A model generated the notes under the pieces. The model saw only the letters and a program-made list of their open reading frames with translations. It was not told the DNA's origin and made no database searches. Shown piece by piece: positions 43,483 through 51,933 of a DNA stretch of 64,000 bases. Position numbers and translations under genes: made by a program. Where the stretch lies: assembly GCF_001729485.1 (NCBI RefSeq), contig NZ_CP017157.1, positions 1,178,001-1,242,000 of the forward strand, given 5' to 3'. The DNA is from Streptomyces lydicus (GTDB lineage Bacteria; Actinomycetota; Actinomycetes; Streptomycetales; Streptomycetaceae). Every line of letters begins with the position of its first letter. Positions within the stretch are counted from its first letter, which is position 1.

Positions 43483-44997
43483 TCACCGGCGCACCGGCCG
43501 GAACAGCGAGCCCGCGGTGCGCAGCACGAGGCGCAGGTCCTGCCACAGCGACCAGCTGTCGATGTAGAGGTTGTCGAGGCGGACGCGGTCCTCCGCGGAG
43601 AGGCCGCCGCGCCGCGCGTGCACCTGCGCAAGCCCGGTGAGGCCGGGCGGCATCCGGAGCCGGGCGGCGTACTCCGGGTGGTGCCGGTCCGCCTGCCGGA
43701 CGGCGCCGGGGCGCTCGGGCCGCGGCCCGACCAGGCTGAGGTCGCCGCGCAGCACGTTCCACAGCTGCGGCAGTCCGGCCGGCGACATACGGCTGAGCAG
43801 CCGCCCGAGCCGGCTCGTCGCGGCGCCGTCCACCGCCGCCCCGTCCCCGTCGCCGTCGCGGCGGCGCCCGGTACGGAACGTCAGCAGGGTGAAGGTGCGG
43901 CCGTCGCGGCCGACCCGCTCCTGCCGGTGGAGCACGCCCGGCCCGTGGGCGAGCCGCACCACCAGGGCGCAGCCCAGCAGCAGCGGCGCCGTGGCCGCCA
44001 GCAGGACCGCGGCCACCACCACGTCCAGCGTCCGCTTGACCCGGCTGCCGTGCCGCGGCGGCCCGGTGTCCAGCCGCCGGCAGGCGAAGCCGCACAGGTG
44101 GTCGGTCTCCCGGTGCGGCGGGCTGCCCTCGCGGGCGGCCGCCGCACCGGCCAGCCAGACGGCCGACCCCTGGTCGACGAAGCTGCGCAGCAGCGCGGCG
44201 GTGTGCGGATCGGCGTACGGCGACACCGTGAACACCACGTCCCGCACGGTGTGCCGGATGACGGCGCGGGCGATGTCCTGCGGCGAGCCGAGCCGGGGCA
44301 GCGGCGGTGCGGCACCGGCCGGCCCGGGCGGCGCGGGCAGCATCGACGCGGGCGTGACCAGGCCCACCGGCTCCAGGCCGTACTCGGGACGGCCGAGCAG
44401 CACGGCGGCCAGCTGCCGGGCCGCGGGGTCGGTGCCGACGATCAGCGCGGCGCGCGGCCGGCGGCGGGCGAGGTTGCGGCGTGCCCGGTAGACCGTGGCC
44501 CGGCCGTAGCAGGCCAGCACGGTGTGGGCGGCCACCGCGCCCGCCAGCAGGACGGGCGGCAGGGCCCGTTCGGGGCGTACGCCGGCGAGCAGTGCGGCCG
44601 CCGCGCACCAGCAGGCGGCCGCCCGGCCCAGCAGCGCCGGCAGATCGCCCAGCGCGGCCGGGGCCGGGCCGGGGCGGTACAGCCCGGCGTGCGCGTGCAG
44701 CGCGAGCAGCAGCGGCAGCAGGGCGCCGAGCAGTGCCGGCGCCGTGCCGGGCCCGGGGAGGAGCAGCGCGGCGCCCGCGGTCGCCAGGCAGTCGGCGGCC
44801 GCCAGCGCGAGGACGGTTCCCGGCCGGGTGCCGCGGCAGGGCCGGGGCGGCGGCAGGGTCTCGCGGGCCGGCCCGCGCGGCGGGTGGACCGCGGCGGCCG
44901 GCGGCCGGGGGGCCGCCGACGGGGGCCGCACCCGGGCGGCGTGCGGTACGTCCGCGCGCTCCGGCCGCTTCCGGTACGGCAGGTCTTGTGCCGGCAC
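43483..44997 (-). CDS. Initiating sugar-1-phosphate transferase (polyprenyl-phosphate type)
   Basis: The product has 504 residues from GTG 44997, six bases after AGGGGAG. Several hydrophobic helices in the first half (LALAAADCLATAGAALLLPG, LLPLLLALHAHAGLY) and a nucleotide-like region (RAALIVGTDPAARQL) precede the catalytic domain. In it, KRTLDVVVAAVLLAATAP is the membrane-entering helix, PQLWNVLRGDLSLVGPRP the signature, and PPGLTGLAQV the end motif. It attaches the first sugar phosphate to undecaprenyl phosphate. Upstream, 102 bases separate it from the DUF3344 gene. The gap 43272-43482 shows no gene. Confidence 0.88.
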   Translation of the reverse strand: MPAQDLPYRKRPERADVPHAARVRPPSAAPRPPAAAVHPPRGPARETLPPPRPCRGTRPGTVLALAAADCLATAGAALLLPGPGTAPALLGALLPLLLALHAHAGLYRPGPAPAALGDLPALLGRAAACWCAAAALLAGVRPERALPPVLLAGAVAAHTVLACYGRATVYRARRNLARRRPRAALIVGTDPAARQLAAVLLGRPEYGLEPVGLVTPASMLPAPPGPAGAAPPLPRLGSPQDIARAVIRHTVRDVVFTVSPYADPHTAALLRSFVDQGSAVWLAGAAAAREGSPPHRETDHLCGFACRRLDTGPPRHGSRVKRTLDVVVAAVLLAATAPLLLGCALVVRLAHGPGVLHRQERVGRDGRTFTLLTFRTGRRRDGDGDGAAVDGAATSRLGRLLSRMSPAGLPQLWNVLRGDLSLVGPRPERPGAVRQADRHHPEYAARLRMPPGLTGLAQVHARRGGLSAEDRVRLDNLYIDSWSLWQDLRLVLRTAGSLFRPVRR

Positions 44998-45099
44998 GCA
45001 CTGCTCCCCTGATTCCGAGCGGACGGAACTCTCTGCGGACTCCTGGTGGACCGGTCGGTGCGCGCCCAAGGCGCTCCCGGAATTCCGGGGGAGTACGGC

Positions 45100-46191
45100 T
45101 CAGCGCCGGGTGTCGGCCTGGACGAAGAACGCGCCGAGCAGATATCCCGGATTGCGGGCGGTGAAGCGGAAATTGAGCCGATCGGCGCCGGAACGCAGCG
45201 CCGGCGACAGGTCGAATACATCGGAATCAAGCCCGAGAGTATTGCGGTAGGCGGGCTTCCGGACGGAGTCCCGGCCGAATTCGGTGATCGTCGAATTCAT
45301 CACGTCCTGGGACGGGTTGGCGCCATCGCGCAGGGCGTACGGGTGGTGCCCGTCGGCCCGTACCAGGAGCCGTTCCTTTCCCGTTCCGCGGTCCCCGTCA
45401 TACGCCACCACACCGACCTTCCCGTGGGAATGCGCCGGGATCCGCAGTTCCTGCATACGGACCGAAAGCGCGCGGCGGGCCCGGCCCGGCCGCTCGAAAC
45501 CGTCCCACAGCGCGAGCCGGCGCAGCGGCTCCTTCTTGTTCTCGTACACAGCCACCAGCGTCCAGCCGCCCCAGGCGCCGGCCCGGGAACGGCCCCTCGC
45601 CGCGTCGATCTGCGCCACCGTGTAGGCGCCCGCGCCGCTCCGGCGCACCAGCCGGGTCACGTCCGCGGAGGCTTGGTAGCCGTCGGTGGCGGAGGTCGTG
45701 CGGTGGCCGGTCAGGGTGTCGGCGCGCAGCGCCCGGTACCGGCCGCCGGGCGCGGCGATCAGCACCCGGCCGTTGCTCCTCGCCGGTTTCCGCAGGCCGG
45801 CCCGCAGGTTGCCGCCCCAGTACAGCCGGGCGTAGCTGACCCGGGAGCCGGCCGGGACGGCCAGTTCCGCGGTGCTGGAGTTGTCGGTGCGCCGGTCGGA
45901 GTCGACGTCGATGTACCGCATCCGGTAGCGGCCGTTGGTGCCGGCGCCGCCGTGCTGGGCCGCGGCGCACGAGGCGGCCGCGCGGTCCCCGCGCCGGCCG
46001 CAGGTGATCGCCGAGTTGGCCGCCCGCGCGATCCCGCCGTGCTGGGTCACGTGAAAGCGCTCGCCGAGAGGAATGCGCGCGGATTCGCCGGGGGCCGGTG
46101 CGGCGGCTGCCGAAGTCAGTGCGGCCGACAATGCCAAGGACGCCAGCGCGCACCCGACGCCGCGCCCCGTGCGGTCCATCGACTTCCGCAT
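45100..46191 (-). CDS. Secreted DUF3344 family protein
   Basis: The product has 363 residues with signal peptide (GCALASLALSAALTSAAAA). Family segments are ERFHVTQHGGIARAANSAIT, RYRMRYIDVDSDRRTDNSST, ARLYWGGNL, GAWGGWTLVAVYENKKEPLR and VVAYDGDRGTG. DUF3344 proteins are beta-rich extracellular proteins without known activity, often with cell-wall anchors; none is seen here. It is divergent from the chaplin gene and co-directional with the EPS genes. Both neighbours are surface proteins, so a role in the aerial or biofilm surface is plausible but unproven. Confidence 0.78.
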   Translation of the reverse strand: MRKSMDRTGRGVGCALASLALSAALTSAAAAPAPGESARIPLGERFHVTQHGGIARAANSAITCGRRGDRAAASCAAAQHGGAGTNGRYRMRYIDVDSDRRTDNSSTAELAVPAGSRVSYARLYWGGNLRAGLRKPARSNGRVLIAAPGGRYRALRADTLTGHRTTSATDGYQASADVTRLVRRSGAGAYTVAQIDAARGRSRAGAWGGWTLVAVYENKKEPLRRLALWDGFERPGRARRALSVRMQELRIPAHSHGKVGVVAYDGDRGTGKERLLVRADGHHPYALRDGANPSQDVMNSTITEFGRDSVRKPAYRNTLGLDSDVFDLSPALRSGADRLNFRFTARNPGYLLGAFFVQADTRR

Positions 46192-46458
46192 GTCTTCCTC
46201 TCCGACTTCTATCAGTCAAACAGGAGAGCACTCTGACAGAAATCATGTTGGAAACCGCGGGAGGCACGCCCGGACCCCGGCCGGGCATCCCGAACGGCGG
46301 AATGCGAGGAGTGGGTATCCGGGCCGGGTGCTGCCAGTGGAGTTAACGATTACTGCCGAAAGGGCTAAGCATTTCACGGAAGAGGGAACGCCCGCATCCC
46401 TGACGTATTTCGTTCGTTATGACCGGGTGCCCCATTCGCGAACTGAAAGGAGAATGGG

Positions 46459-46821
46459 ATGAAGCGGTTTGTCAAGACCGCCGCGATGGCCGCGGCCAGC
46501 TGCACCCTGGTGGTCAGTGGCGCGGGCGTCGCATCTGCCAGTGGTGACGGTCACCACGGCAATCGCGGTGACCACAACCGGTTCGGCCACGGCCGTCACC
46601 ACAACGGTGGCTTCAATCGTAACTTCGGCTACGAACACCGCGGTTTCTACAACCACCGGGGCGGTGCCAACGCCGCCGGATTCGCAGCAGGTTCCCCGGG
46701 CATCCTCAGCGGGAACGTGGTCCAGGTTCCCATCAACATCCCGATCAACGTGTGCGGTAACAGCATCAACGTGGTCGCGTTGCTGAACCCGGCCTTCGGG
46801 AACGTCTGCATCAACAGGTGA
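46459..46821 (+). CDS. Short chaplin with His/Asn/Gly/Arg-rich linker
   Basis: The product has 120 residues from ATG 46459 (AAGGAG upstream). A signal peptide (MAAASCTLVVSGAGVASAS) is followed by about 40 residues dominated by His, Asn, Gly, Arg and Phe. The chaplin domain then runs from about residue 72 to the end: AGSPGILSGNVVQVPINIP, the two cysteines in NVCGNS and GNVCIN. Chaplins assemble into amyloid-like rodlets that make aerial hyphae hydrophobic. The usual short chaplins have almost no linker; this one is unusual in that. No second chaplin domain or LAxTG anchor is seen, so it is the short, secreted type. Confidence 0.9.
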   Translation: MKRFVKTAAMAAASCTLVVSGAGVASASGDGHHGNRGDHNRFGHGRHHNGGFNRNFGYEHRGFYNHRGGANAAGFAAGSPGILSGNVVQVPINIPINVCGNSINVVALLNPAFGNVCINR

Positions 46822-46828
46822 CCCGCCA

Positions 46829-46855
46829 GCCGGTCCGGCACCCCATCGGACCGGC
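46829..46855 (+). terminator. Hairpin terminator after the chaplin gene
   Basis: The 9-bp perfect stem gccggtccg / cggaccggc with loop gcaccccat starts seven bases after the stop. Confidence 0.75.
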
Positions 46856-46992
46856 GTGGGTCGTGATGTGCAGTCGGCGGACCGCCCCGGCCTCGGTCGC
46901 GGGTGGTCCGCCACTGTGCCCTGCGCAGGCGACCGGCGGCACCGCTCCGACCAGCGGACAAGGCCGTCCGGGGGACCGGTCATACTGGTCGC

Positions 46993-47853
46993 ATGGCGAG
47001 GAGCGGGCGCGGGCGCGGCGCGGTGGAGGCCGTCACGGAGACGGTGGACGGCGGCGTCGCGGAGCTGCGGCCCGACCGGGACCGGCCGCGCGGCTGGACG
47101 CTGCTGATCGACGGCGCCCCGCAGTCCCACGTGGACCTCGACGACCCGGCCCACCTCGACTTCTCCTATCAGCGCCGGCTCGGCCACGTCGTCGATCTCG
47201 CCGGCCCGCCCGGCAAGCCGCTGCGCGTCGTCCATCTGGGCGGCGGCGCGCTGACCCTCGCCCGCTACGTCGCCGCGACCCGTCCCCGGTCCACCCAGCA
47301 GGTCGTCGAGATCGACGAGCCGCTCGTCCACTTCGTGCGCCGGCAGCTGCCGTTGGACAGCGGCTGGCGCATACGGGTGCGCGGGGGCGACGCCCGCGCG
47401 GGCCTGGCCAAGGTCCCGGACGGCTGGGCCGACCTGATCATCGCCGACGTCTTCGGCGGCGCCCGCACTCCCGCGCACCTGACCAGCACCGAGTTCGTGG
47501 CGGACGTCCGCCGGGCGCTGCGGCCCGGCGGCGGTTACGCGGCCAACCTCACCGACGGGCCGCCGCTGCGCTTCCTGCGCGGCCAGCTCGCCACCGTCGC
47601 CACGGTCTTCCCCGAGCTCTGCCTCACCGCCGCCCCGGCCGTGCTGCGCGGCAAGCGCTTCGGCAACGCGGTCCTGCTGGCCTCCGACACGGCGCTGCCG
47701 CTCGCCGAACTGACCCGGCGCGCGGCGACCGACCCCGAGGCGGCGCGGGTCGAACACGGCCGGGCGCTGCGGGACTTCACCGCCGGCGCCGCCCCGGTGA
47801 CCGACGCCACCGCGGTGGCCTCCCCGGCCCCGCCCGCCAAGACCTTCGACTGA
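46993..47853 (+). CDS. Spermidine synthase-like methyltransferase-fold protein
   Basis: The product has 286 residues from ATG 46993. CATACT six bases upstream fits a -10 element, so the mRNA may be leaderless. The SAM-type nucleotide motif is VVHLGGGALTLARYV, followed by VEIDEPLVHFV, LIIADVFGGARTP and LRPGGGYAANLTD. These match the spermidine synthase/SpeE-like fold. The polyamine-binding aromatic cluster is not obvious, and actinobacteria often carry such proteins without proven aminopropyl transfer. Cytosolic. The neighbouring secreted protein gene converges with it (nine-base gap). Confidence 0.85.
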   Translation: MARSGRGRGAVEAVTETVDGGVAELRPDRDRPRGWTLLIDGAPQSHVDLDDPAHLDFSYQRRLGHVVDLAGPPGKPLRVVHLGGGALTLARYVAATRPRSTQQVVEIDEPLVHFVRRQLPLDSGWRIRVRGGDARAGLAKVPDGWADLIIADVFGGARTPAHLTSTEFVADVRRALRPGGGYAANLTDGPPLRFLRGQLATVATVFPELCLTAAPAVLRGKRFGNAVLLASDTALPLAELTRRAATDPEAARVEHGRALRDFTAGAAPVTDATAVASPAPPAKTFD

Positions 47854-47862
47854 CCGGGCCCG

Positions 47863-48432
47863 TCAGGTCCCGTTGTTGGTCGTCTGCACCATCGGCGGAT
47901 GGCCGTTCCAGGTGCAGAACACCGAGGTGTGCGCCCCGCTGCCGGAGAAGTCGACCCGGATCCACCCGTCCTGCTTCCACACCTGCATCTCCCAGCCCGA
48001 GTTCGGCGTCGCCGACACCAGCTCGGCGGAGGAGCCGCCCATGTCGAGGACGACCCGGCCGCCCGCCGTGGAGTAGCTCTTGACCTCGCCGTCCGAGTTC
48101 GGGCCCGCGCCGCTCCACGGGGTGCCGGCCGGGCGACGGGTGGGTGCGCGGCCGCTGTGGGACGGCGTGGCCGACTTCGCGGACCGGGAGGCGGTGGGGG
48201 ACGGGCTCGACGAAGCGGACGGTCTGGGGCGGTGGGTGGAGGAGACCTGCGGGGCGGCACCGCCGTCCGCCGCCGAGGCGCCCACCTGGTCGGACAGCGA
48301 CAGCGCCCGCGGTGCGTCGTACGCCGTGCCGGACAGCACGGTGTGCACCCCGAACCACGACAGGGTGACGGCGGCGCCGGTCGCCAGCGTCCAGGCCGCC
48401 GCGTGAACCAGTCCTCGTTGCATTCGGCTCAT
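47863..48432 (-). CDS. Membrane-anchored exported protein beside a two-component system
   Basis: The product has 189 residues from ATG 48432 (or 48423). A signal/anchor helix (HAAAWTLATGAAVTLSWFGV) is followed by a Ser/Pro/Thr-rich linker and a C-terminal beta domain (KSYSTAGGRVVLDMGGSSAEL, MQVWKQDGWIRVDFSGSG, FCTWNGHPPMVQTT). Two Trp-rich strands and a single Cys are visible. I recognise it as a Streptomyces septum/exported protein type but cannot name it. It is divergent from the response regulator gene, across about 110 bases, so it may be its sensor accessory or target. Confidence 0.65.
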   Translation of the reverse strand: MSRMQRGLVHAAAWTLATGAAVTLSWFGVHTVLSGTAYDAPRALSLSDQVGASAADGGAAPQVSSTHRPRPSASSSPSPTASRSAKSATPSHSGRAPTRRPAGTPWSGAGPNSDGEVKSYSTAGGRVVLDMGGSSAELVSATPNSGWEMQVWKQDGWIRVDFSGSGAHTSVFCTWNGHPPMVQTTNNGT

Positions 48433-48528
48433 ACTGCACCACCCGCCCGCCCTGTTGCAGCCGCTCCACCGCGGCGGACCGCCCCGTTCCGGTGTCAATC
48501 CCCGGTAAAGGAAAGCGCTCGAATGGCG

Positions 48529-48534
48529 TACGGT
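48529..48534 (+). promoter_or_regulatory. -10 element of a leaderless response-regulator transcript
   Basis: TACGGT lies seven bases before ATG 48542, without a ribosome site between. Confidence 0.45.
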
Positions 48535-48541
48535 GCCGCCC

Positions 48542-49234
48542 ATGGCACGTGTGCTCGTGGTCGAGGACGACCAGTTCGTACGCTCGGCCCTCATCCGGCA
48601 TCTGACCGACGCCGGCCATGCGGTGCGCAGCGTCGGGACCGCCCTGGAGGCGCTGCGCGAGGTGACCCAGGTCGGCTTCGACGTGGTCATCCTCGACCTC
48701 GGCCTGCCCGACCTGGACGGGGGCGAGGCGCTGAAGATGCTGCGCGGGATCACCGACGTCCCGGTGATCATCGCCACTGCCCGGGACGACGAGGCCGAGA
48801 TCGTACGGCTGTTGAACGACGGCGCCGACGACTACCTCACCAAGCCGTTCTCCGTCGAGCACCTCTCCGCCCGCATGACGGCGGTCCTGCGCCGCTCCCG
48901 GGCCGGCGCGGCGGGCGCGGAACCCCCCTCACGAGTGATCCAGGTCGGCGGCCTGTCCATCGACCCGCTGCGCCGTCAGGCCGAACTCGACGGCACCGGA
49001 CTCGACCTGACCCGCCGTGAGTTCGACCTGCTGGCCTTCCTCGCCGGCCGCCCGGGCGTCGTCGTGTCCCGCAAGGAACTGCTCGCCGAGGTCTGGCAGC
49101 AGTCCTACGGGGACGACCAGACCATCGACGTCCATCTGTCCTGGCTCCGCCGCAAACTGGGCGAGACCGCGGCCAAGCCCCGCTACCTGCACACCCTGCG
49201 CGGGGTCGGTGTGAAGCTGGAGCCTCCGCGGTGA
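48542..49234 (+). CDS. Response regulator, OmpR family
   Basis: The product has 230 residues. The receiver has the acidic pair Asp9-Asp10, the phospho-acceptor Asp52 in VILDLGLPD and Lys102 in YLTKPF. The C-terminal winged helix is complete: LDLTRREFDLLAFLAGRPG, KELLAEVWQ, DVHLSWLRRKLGE, LRGVGVKLE. It controls genes in response to the partner kinase, whose GTG overlaps its TGA (GTGA). The targets are unknown; the divergent exported protein gene is the nearest candidate. Confidence 0.93.
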   Translation: MARVLVVEDDQFVRSALIRHLTDAGHAVRSVGTALEALREVTQVGFDVVILDLGLPDLDGGEALKMLRGITDVPVIIATARDDEAEIVRLLNDGADDYLTKPFSVEHLSARMTAVLRRSRAGAAGAEPPSRVIQVGGLSIDPLRRQAELDGTGLDLTRREFDLLAFLAGRPGVVVSRKELLAEVWQQSYGDDQTIDVHLSWLRRKLGETAAKPRYLHTLRGVGVKLEPPR

Positions 49235-50655
49235 GATGGGCCCTGGTCAAGGTGGCGCTGGCGGTCACCACGATGGTGGTGGTCGCCTTCGCCGTCCCGC
49301 TCGGACTCGTCGTCAAGGAACTGGCCCGCGACCGCGCCTACGGCAGCGCCGAACGGCAGGCCGCCACCATCGGCCCGGTGCTCGCCATCACCACCGACCG
49401 CACCCAGCTGGAACGGGCCGTCGCCAGCGCCGAGACCGGCGCCGGCGGCCGGATCGGTGTCCACGTCCCCGCCAACGGCAGCAACGGCAAGCCCGCCGAG
49501 ATCGGCGCCCGGCGCGCCGCCCCGGCCGATGTGGCGGCCGCCGCCAGGCTCGGCCGGGCCTCCATCTCGCCGGTCCCCGGCGGCTCCTCGCTCCTGCAGC
49601 CCACCGCGGTCGCCTCCGGCGTCGCGGTCGTCGAGGTCTTCGTGCCCGACGCCGCGCTCACCAACGGTGTCACCACCTCCTGGGCCGTGCTGGCCGCCGT
49701 CGGACTCGCGCTGGTCATCGGCTCGGTCGCGGTCGCCGACCGGCTCGGCACCCGGATGGTGCGGCCTGCCGAGCGGCTCGCCGACGCCGCCCACGACCTC
49801 GGCCGGGGCAAGCTCGGCGTACGCGTTCCGGAGGACGGCCCCAAGGAACTGCGGCTGGCGGCCGCCGCCTTCAACGCCATGGCCGACCAGGTCGTCCAAC
49901 TGCTCGCCAACGAACGCGAACTGGCCGCCGACCTCTCGCACCGGCTGCGCACCCCGCTGACCGTGCTGCGGCTCAACGCCGCCTCGCTCGGCGACACCCC
50001 GGACGCCGACCAGACCCGGGCGGCCGTCGCCCAACTGGAGCGCGAGGTCGACCAGATCATCCGCACCGCCCGCGAGCAGCAGGCACACACCCGGCAGGCG
50101 GCCGCCGCGGCCGGTTGCGACGCCGCCGAGGTGATCCGGGAGCGGATGGCCTTCTGGTCGGCGCTCGCCGAGGACGAGGGCCGCACGGTCCGCGTCGCCG
50201 GCGCGGACCGCCCGGTACGCATCCCGGTCGCCCGCCCCGACCTCGCCGCCGCCCTCGACGCGATGCTCGGCAACGTCTTCCGGCACACCCCGGAGGGCAC
50301 CGCCTTCGCGGTCGACGTCCACAACGCCGAGGACGCCGTGATCGTGCTGGTCTCGGACGCGGGTCCGGGCATCGCCGACCCCGACGCGGCACTGCGCCGC
50401 GGCTGGTCGGGCGGCGGCCGGGGGCCGGCCGAAGCCGGCCAGGGCTCCACCGGCCTCGGTCTGGACATCGTGCGCCGGCTGGCCGAATCCACCGGCGGCG
50501 ACGTGCGCCTCGGCCGCTCCGTCCTCGGCGGCACCGAGGTGCGCGTCTGGCTGGCGCTGGACGGCGGGCGCGCGGGGCACGGCGAACGCCGCGGCCACCG
50601 GCTGCGCCGCACCCTCGGCCGCCGCGGGCGGCGGGCCGCCCGCACCGGCTCCTGA
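49231..50655 (+). CDS. Sensor histidine kinase
   Basis: The product has 474 residues from GTG 49231. The first helix is at about residues 6-28 and the second near 148-170, with an extracellular sensor of about 120 residues between. A HAMP-like linker leads to the dimerisation helix with His237 in DLSHRLRTPLTV and the ATPase core: NVFRHTPEGT (N box), VSDAGPGI (G1), GSTGLGLDIV (G2). The sensor has no cofactor motif that I can identify. The C-terminal 40 residues are Arg-rich. It phosphorylates the response regulator encoded upstream with an overlapping start. Confidence 0.93.
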   Translation: MRWALVKVALAVTTMVVVAFAVPLGLVVKELARDRAYGSAERQAATIGPVLAITTDRTQLERAVASAETGAGGRIGVHVPANGSNGKPAEIGARRAAPADVAAAARLGRASISPVPGGSSLLQPTAVASGVAVVEVFVPDAALTNGVTTSWAVLAAVGLALVIGSVAVADRLGTRMVRPAERLADAAHDLGRGKLGVRVPEDGPKELRLAAAAFNAMADQVVQLLANERELAADLSHRLRTPLTVLRLNAASLGDTPDADQTRAAVAQLEREVDQIIRTAREQQAHTRQAAAAAGCDAAEVIRERMAFWSALAEDEGRTVRVAGADRPVRIPVARPDLAAALDAMLGNVFRHTPEGTAFAVDVHNAEDAVIVLVSDAGPGIADPDAALRRGWSGGGRGPAEAGQGSTGLGLDIVRRLAESTGGDVRLGRSVLGGTEVRVWLALDGGRAGHGERRGHRLRRTLGRRGRRAARTGS

Positions 50656-50680
50656 GCCCCACGCCCCGGGCATAGGCCGG

Positions 50681-50694
50681 AGGTCTTAACCAGC
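50681..50694. promoter_or_regulatory. DasR-site-like dyad upstream of the chitinase gene
   Basis: AGGTCTTAACCAGC, read on the minus strand as CTGGTTAAGACCT, agrees with the dre core TGGTCTAGACC in 9 of 11 positions. It lies 143 bases before the chitinase ATG. DasR control of chitinase genes is known in Streptomyces; binding here is inferred. Confidence 0.35.
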
Positions 50695-50836
50695 CCCTTC
50701 CGCTTCCTTAAGGCGGCCATAATTCCGCCAACCACCGTACGGATACCGGCATTTGTCCGTTTCCCTGCCGCTAGCGTGCGGGACGCACCCAGGTGCACCC
50801 CCGCCACCCCCCACGCAGACGACAGGCAGGCACGAG

Positions 50837-51886
50837 ATGAGTTCCTCGGCACACCGCCGGCGCAAGAGCCGCACCACCCAGCTGATCGTGACCGGCGCGG
50901 CCGTCGCCGTCGTGGCCGGCGGCGCGTTCGCCGTCGCCGGATCCGCCATGGCCACCAAGGCCCCGCAGGCCCCCGCCGCCCGCGCCAAGGCCGCGGCCGG
51001 TTTCGCCCCGTACGTCGACACCTCGCTCTCGCCGGCCCACGACCTGGCCGACACCGCGAAGAAGACCGGGGTGAAGAACTTCAACCTCGCCTTCGTCACC
51101 TCCGGCGGCGGCTGTACCCCGAAGTGGGGCGGCTCGGTCGAGCTGGGCAACGACCCGGTGGCCAAGCAGATACCCGCGCTGCGCCGGGCCGGCGGTGACG
51201 TCCGGGTCTCGTTCGGCGGCGCCAACGGCTCCGAACTCGGCGTGGCCTGCAGCTCCGTGGGCGAACTGGCCGCCGCGTACGGCAAGGTCATCGACCAGTT
51301 CAAGCTCACCAAGGTCGACTTCGACATCGAGGGCGGCGCCCTGCCCGACACCGCCGCCAACACCCGCCGCGCCCAGGCCGTCGCCCAGCTCCAGAAGTCC
51401 CACCCGGGCCTGGACGTGTCCTTCACCCTCCCGGTGATGCCCGAGGGCCTCACCCAGGACGGCGTGAACCTGGTCGCCGACGCCAAGAAGAACGGCGTCA
51501 AGGTCTCCGCCGTGAACATCATGGCGATGGACTACGGCCCCTCCTACAACGGCGACATGGGCACCTACGCCACCAAGGCCGCCACCGCCACCCAGGGCCA
51601 GATCAAGAAGGCGCTCGGCCTGAGCGACGCGGCCGCCTGGAAGGCCGTGGCGGTGACACCGATGATCGGCGTCAACGATGTCCGGAGCGAGGTCTTCAAG
51701 GCCGACGACGCCACCGAGCTGGTGAAGTTCGCCAAGGCCAAGCACCTGGGCTGGCTGTCGATGTGGTCGGCGACCCGCGACCGGGCGTGCCCCGGCGGCT
51801 CCGGCAACTCCGCCCAGCCGACCTGCAGTTCCGTCCCGCAGGGCCCGCTGGACTTCACCAAGGCGTTCGGCGCCTACACCGGCTGA
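50837..51886 (+). CDS. Secreted GH18 chitinase-like protein without binding module
   Basis: The product has 349 residues from ATG 50837. The N-terminus is basic (HRRRKSRTTQ) and followed by a signal helix (LIVTGAAVAVVAGGAFAVAG). The GH18 active-site motif DxDxE reads VDFDIEG with Asp161, Asp163 and Glu165. FNLAFVTSGGGC, RVSFGGANGSE and VNIMAMDYGP mark the barrel strands. Cys pairs near the C-terminus may form disulfides. It should hydrolyse chitin or chito-oligomers outside the cell, but small chitinases of this subgroup often lack chitin-binding modules as here. Confidence 0.88.
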   Translation: MSSSAHRRRKSRTTQLIVTGAAVAVVAGGAFAVAGSAMATKAPQAPAARAKAAAGFAPYVDTSLSPAHDLADTAKKTGVKNFNLAFVTSGGGCTPKWGGSVELGNDPVAKQIPALRRAGGDVRVSFGGANGSELGVACSSVGELAAAYGKVIDQFKLTKVDFDIEGGALPDTAANTRRAQAVAQLQKSHPGLDVSFTLPVMPEGLTQDGVNLVADAKKNGVKVSAVNIMAMDYGPSYNGDMGTYATKAATATQGQIKKALGLSDAAAWKAVAVTPMIGVNDVRSEVFKADDATELVKFAKAKHLGWLSMWSATRDRACPGGSGNSAQPTCSSVPQGPLDFTKAFGAYTG

Positions 51887-51933
51887 CCCCCACCGGAGGT
51901 CCGGCCCCCCCCAATCGCCCGGACCGCCGTCCC

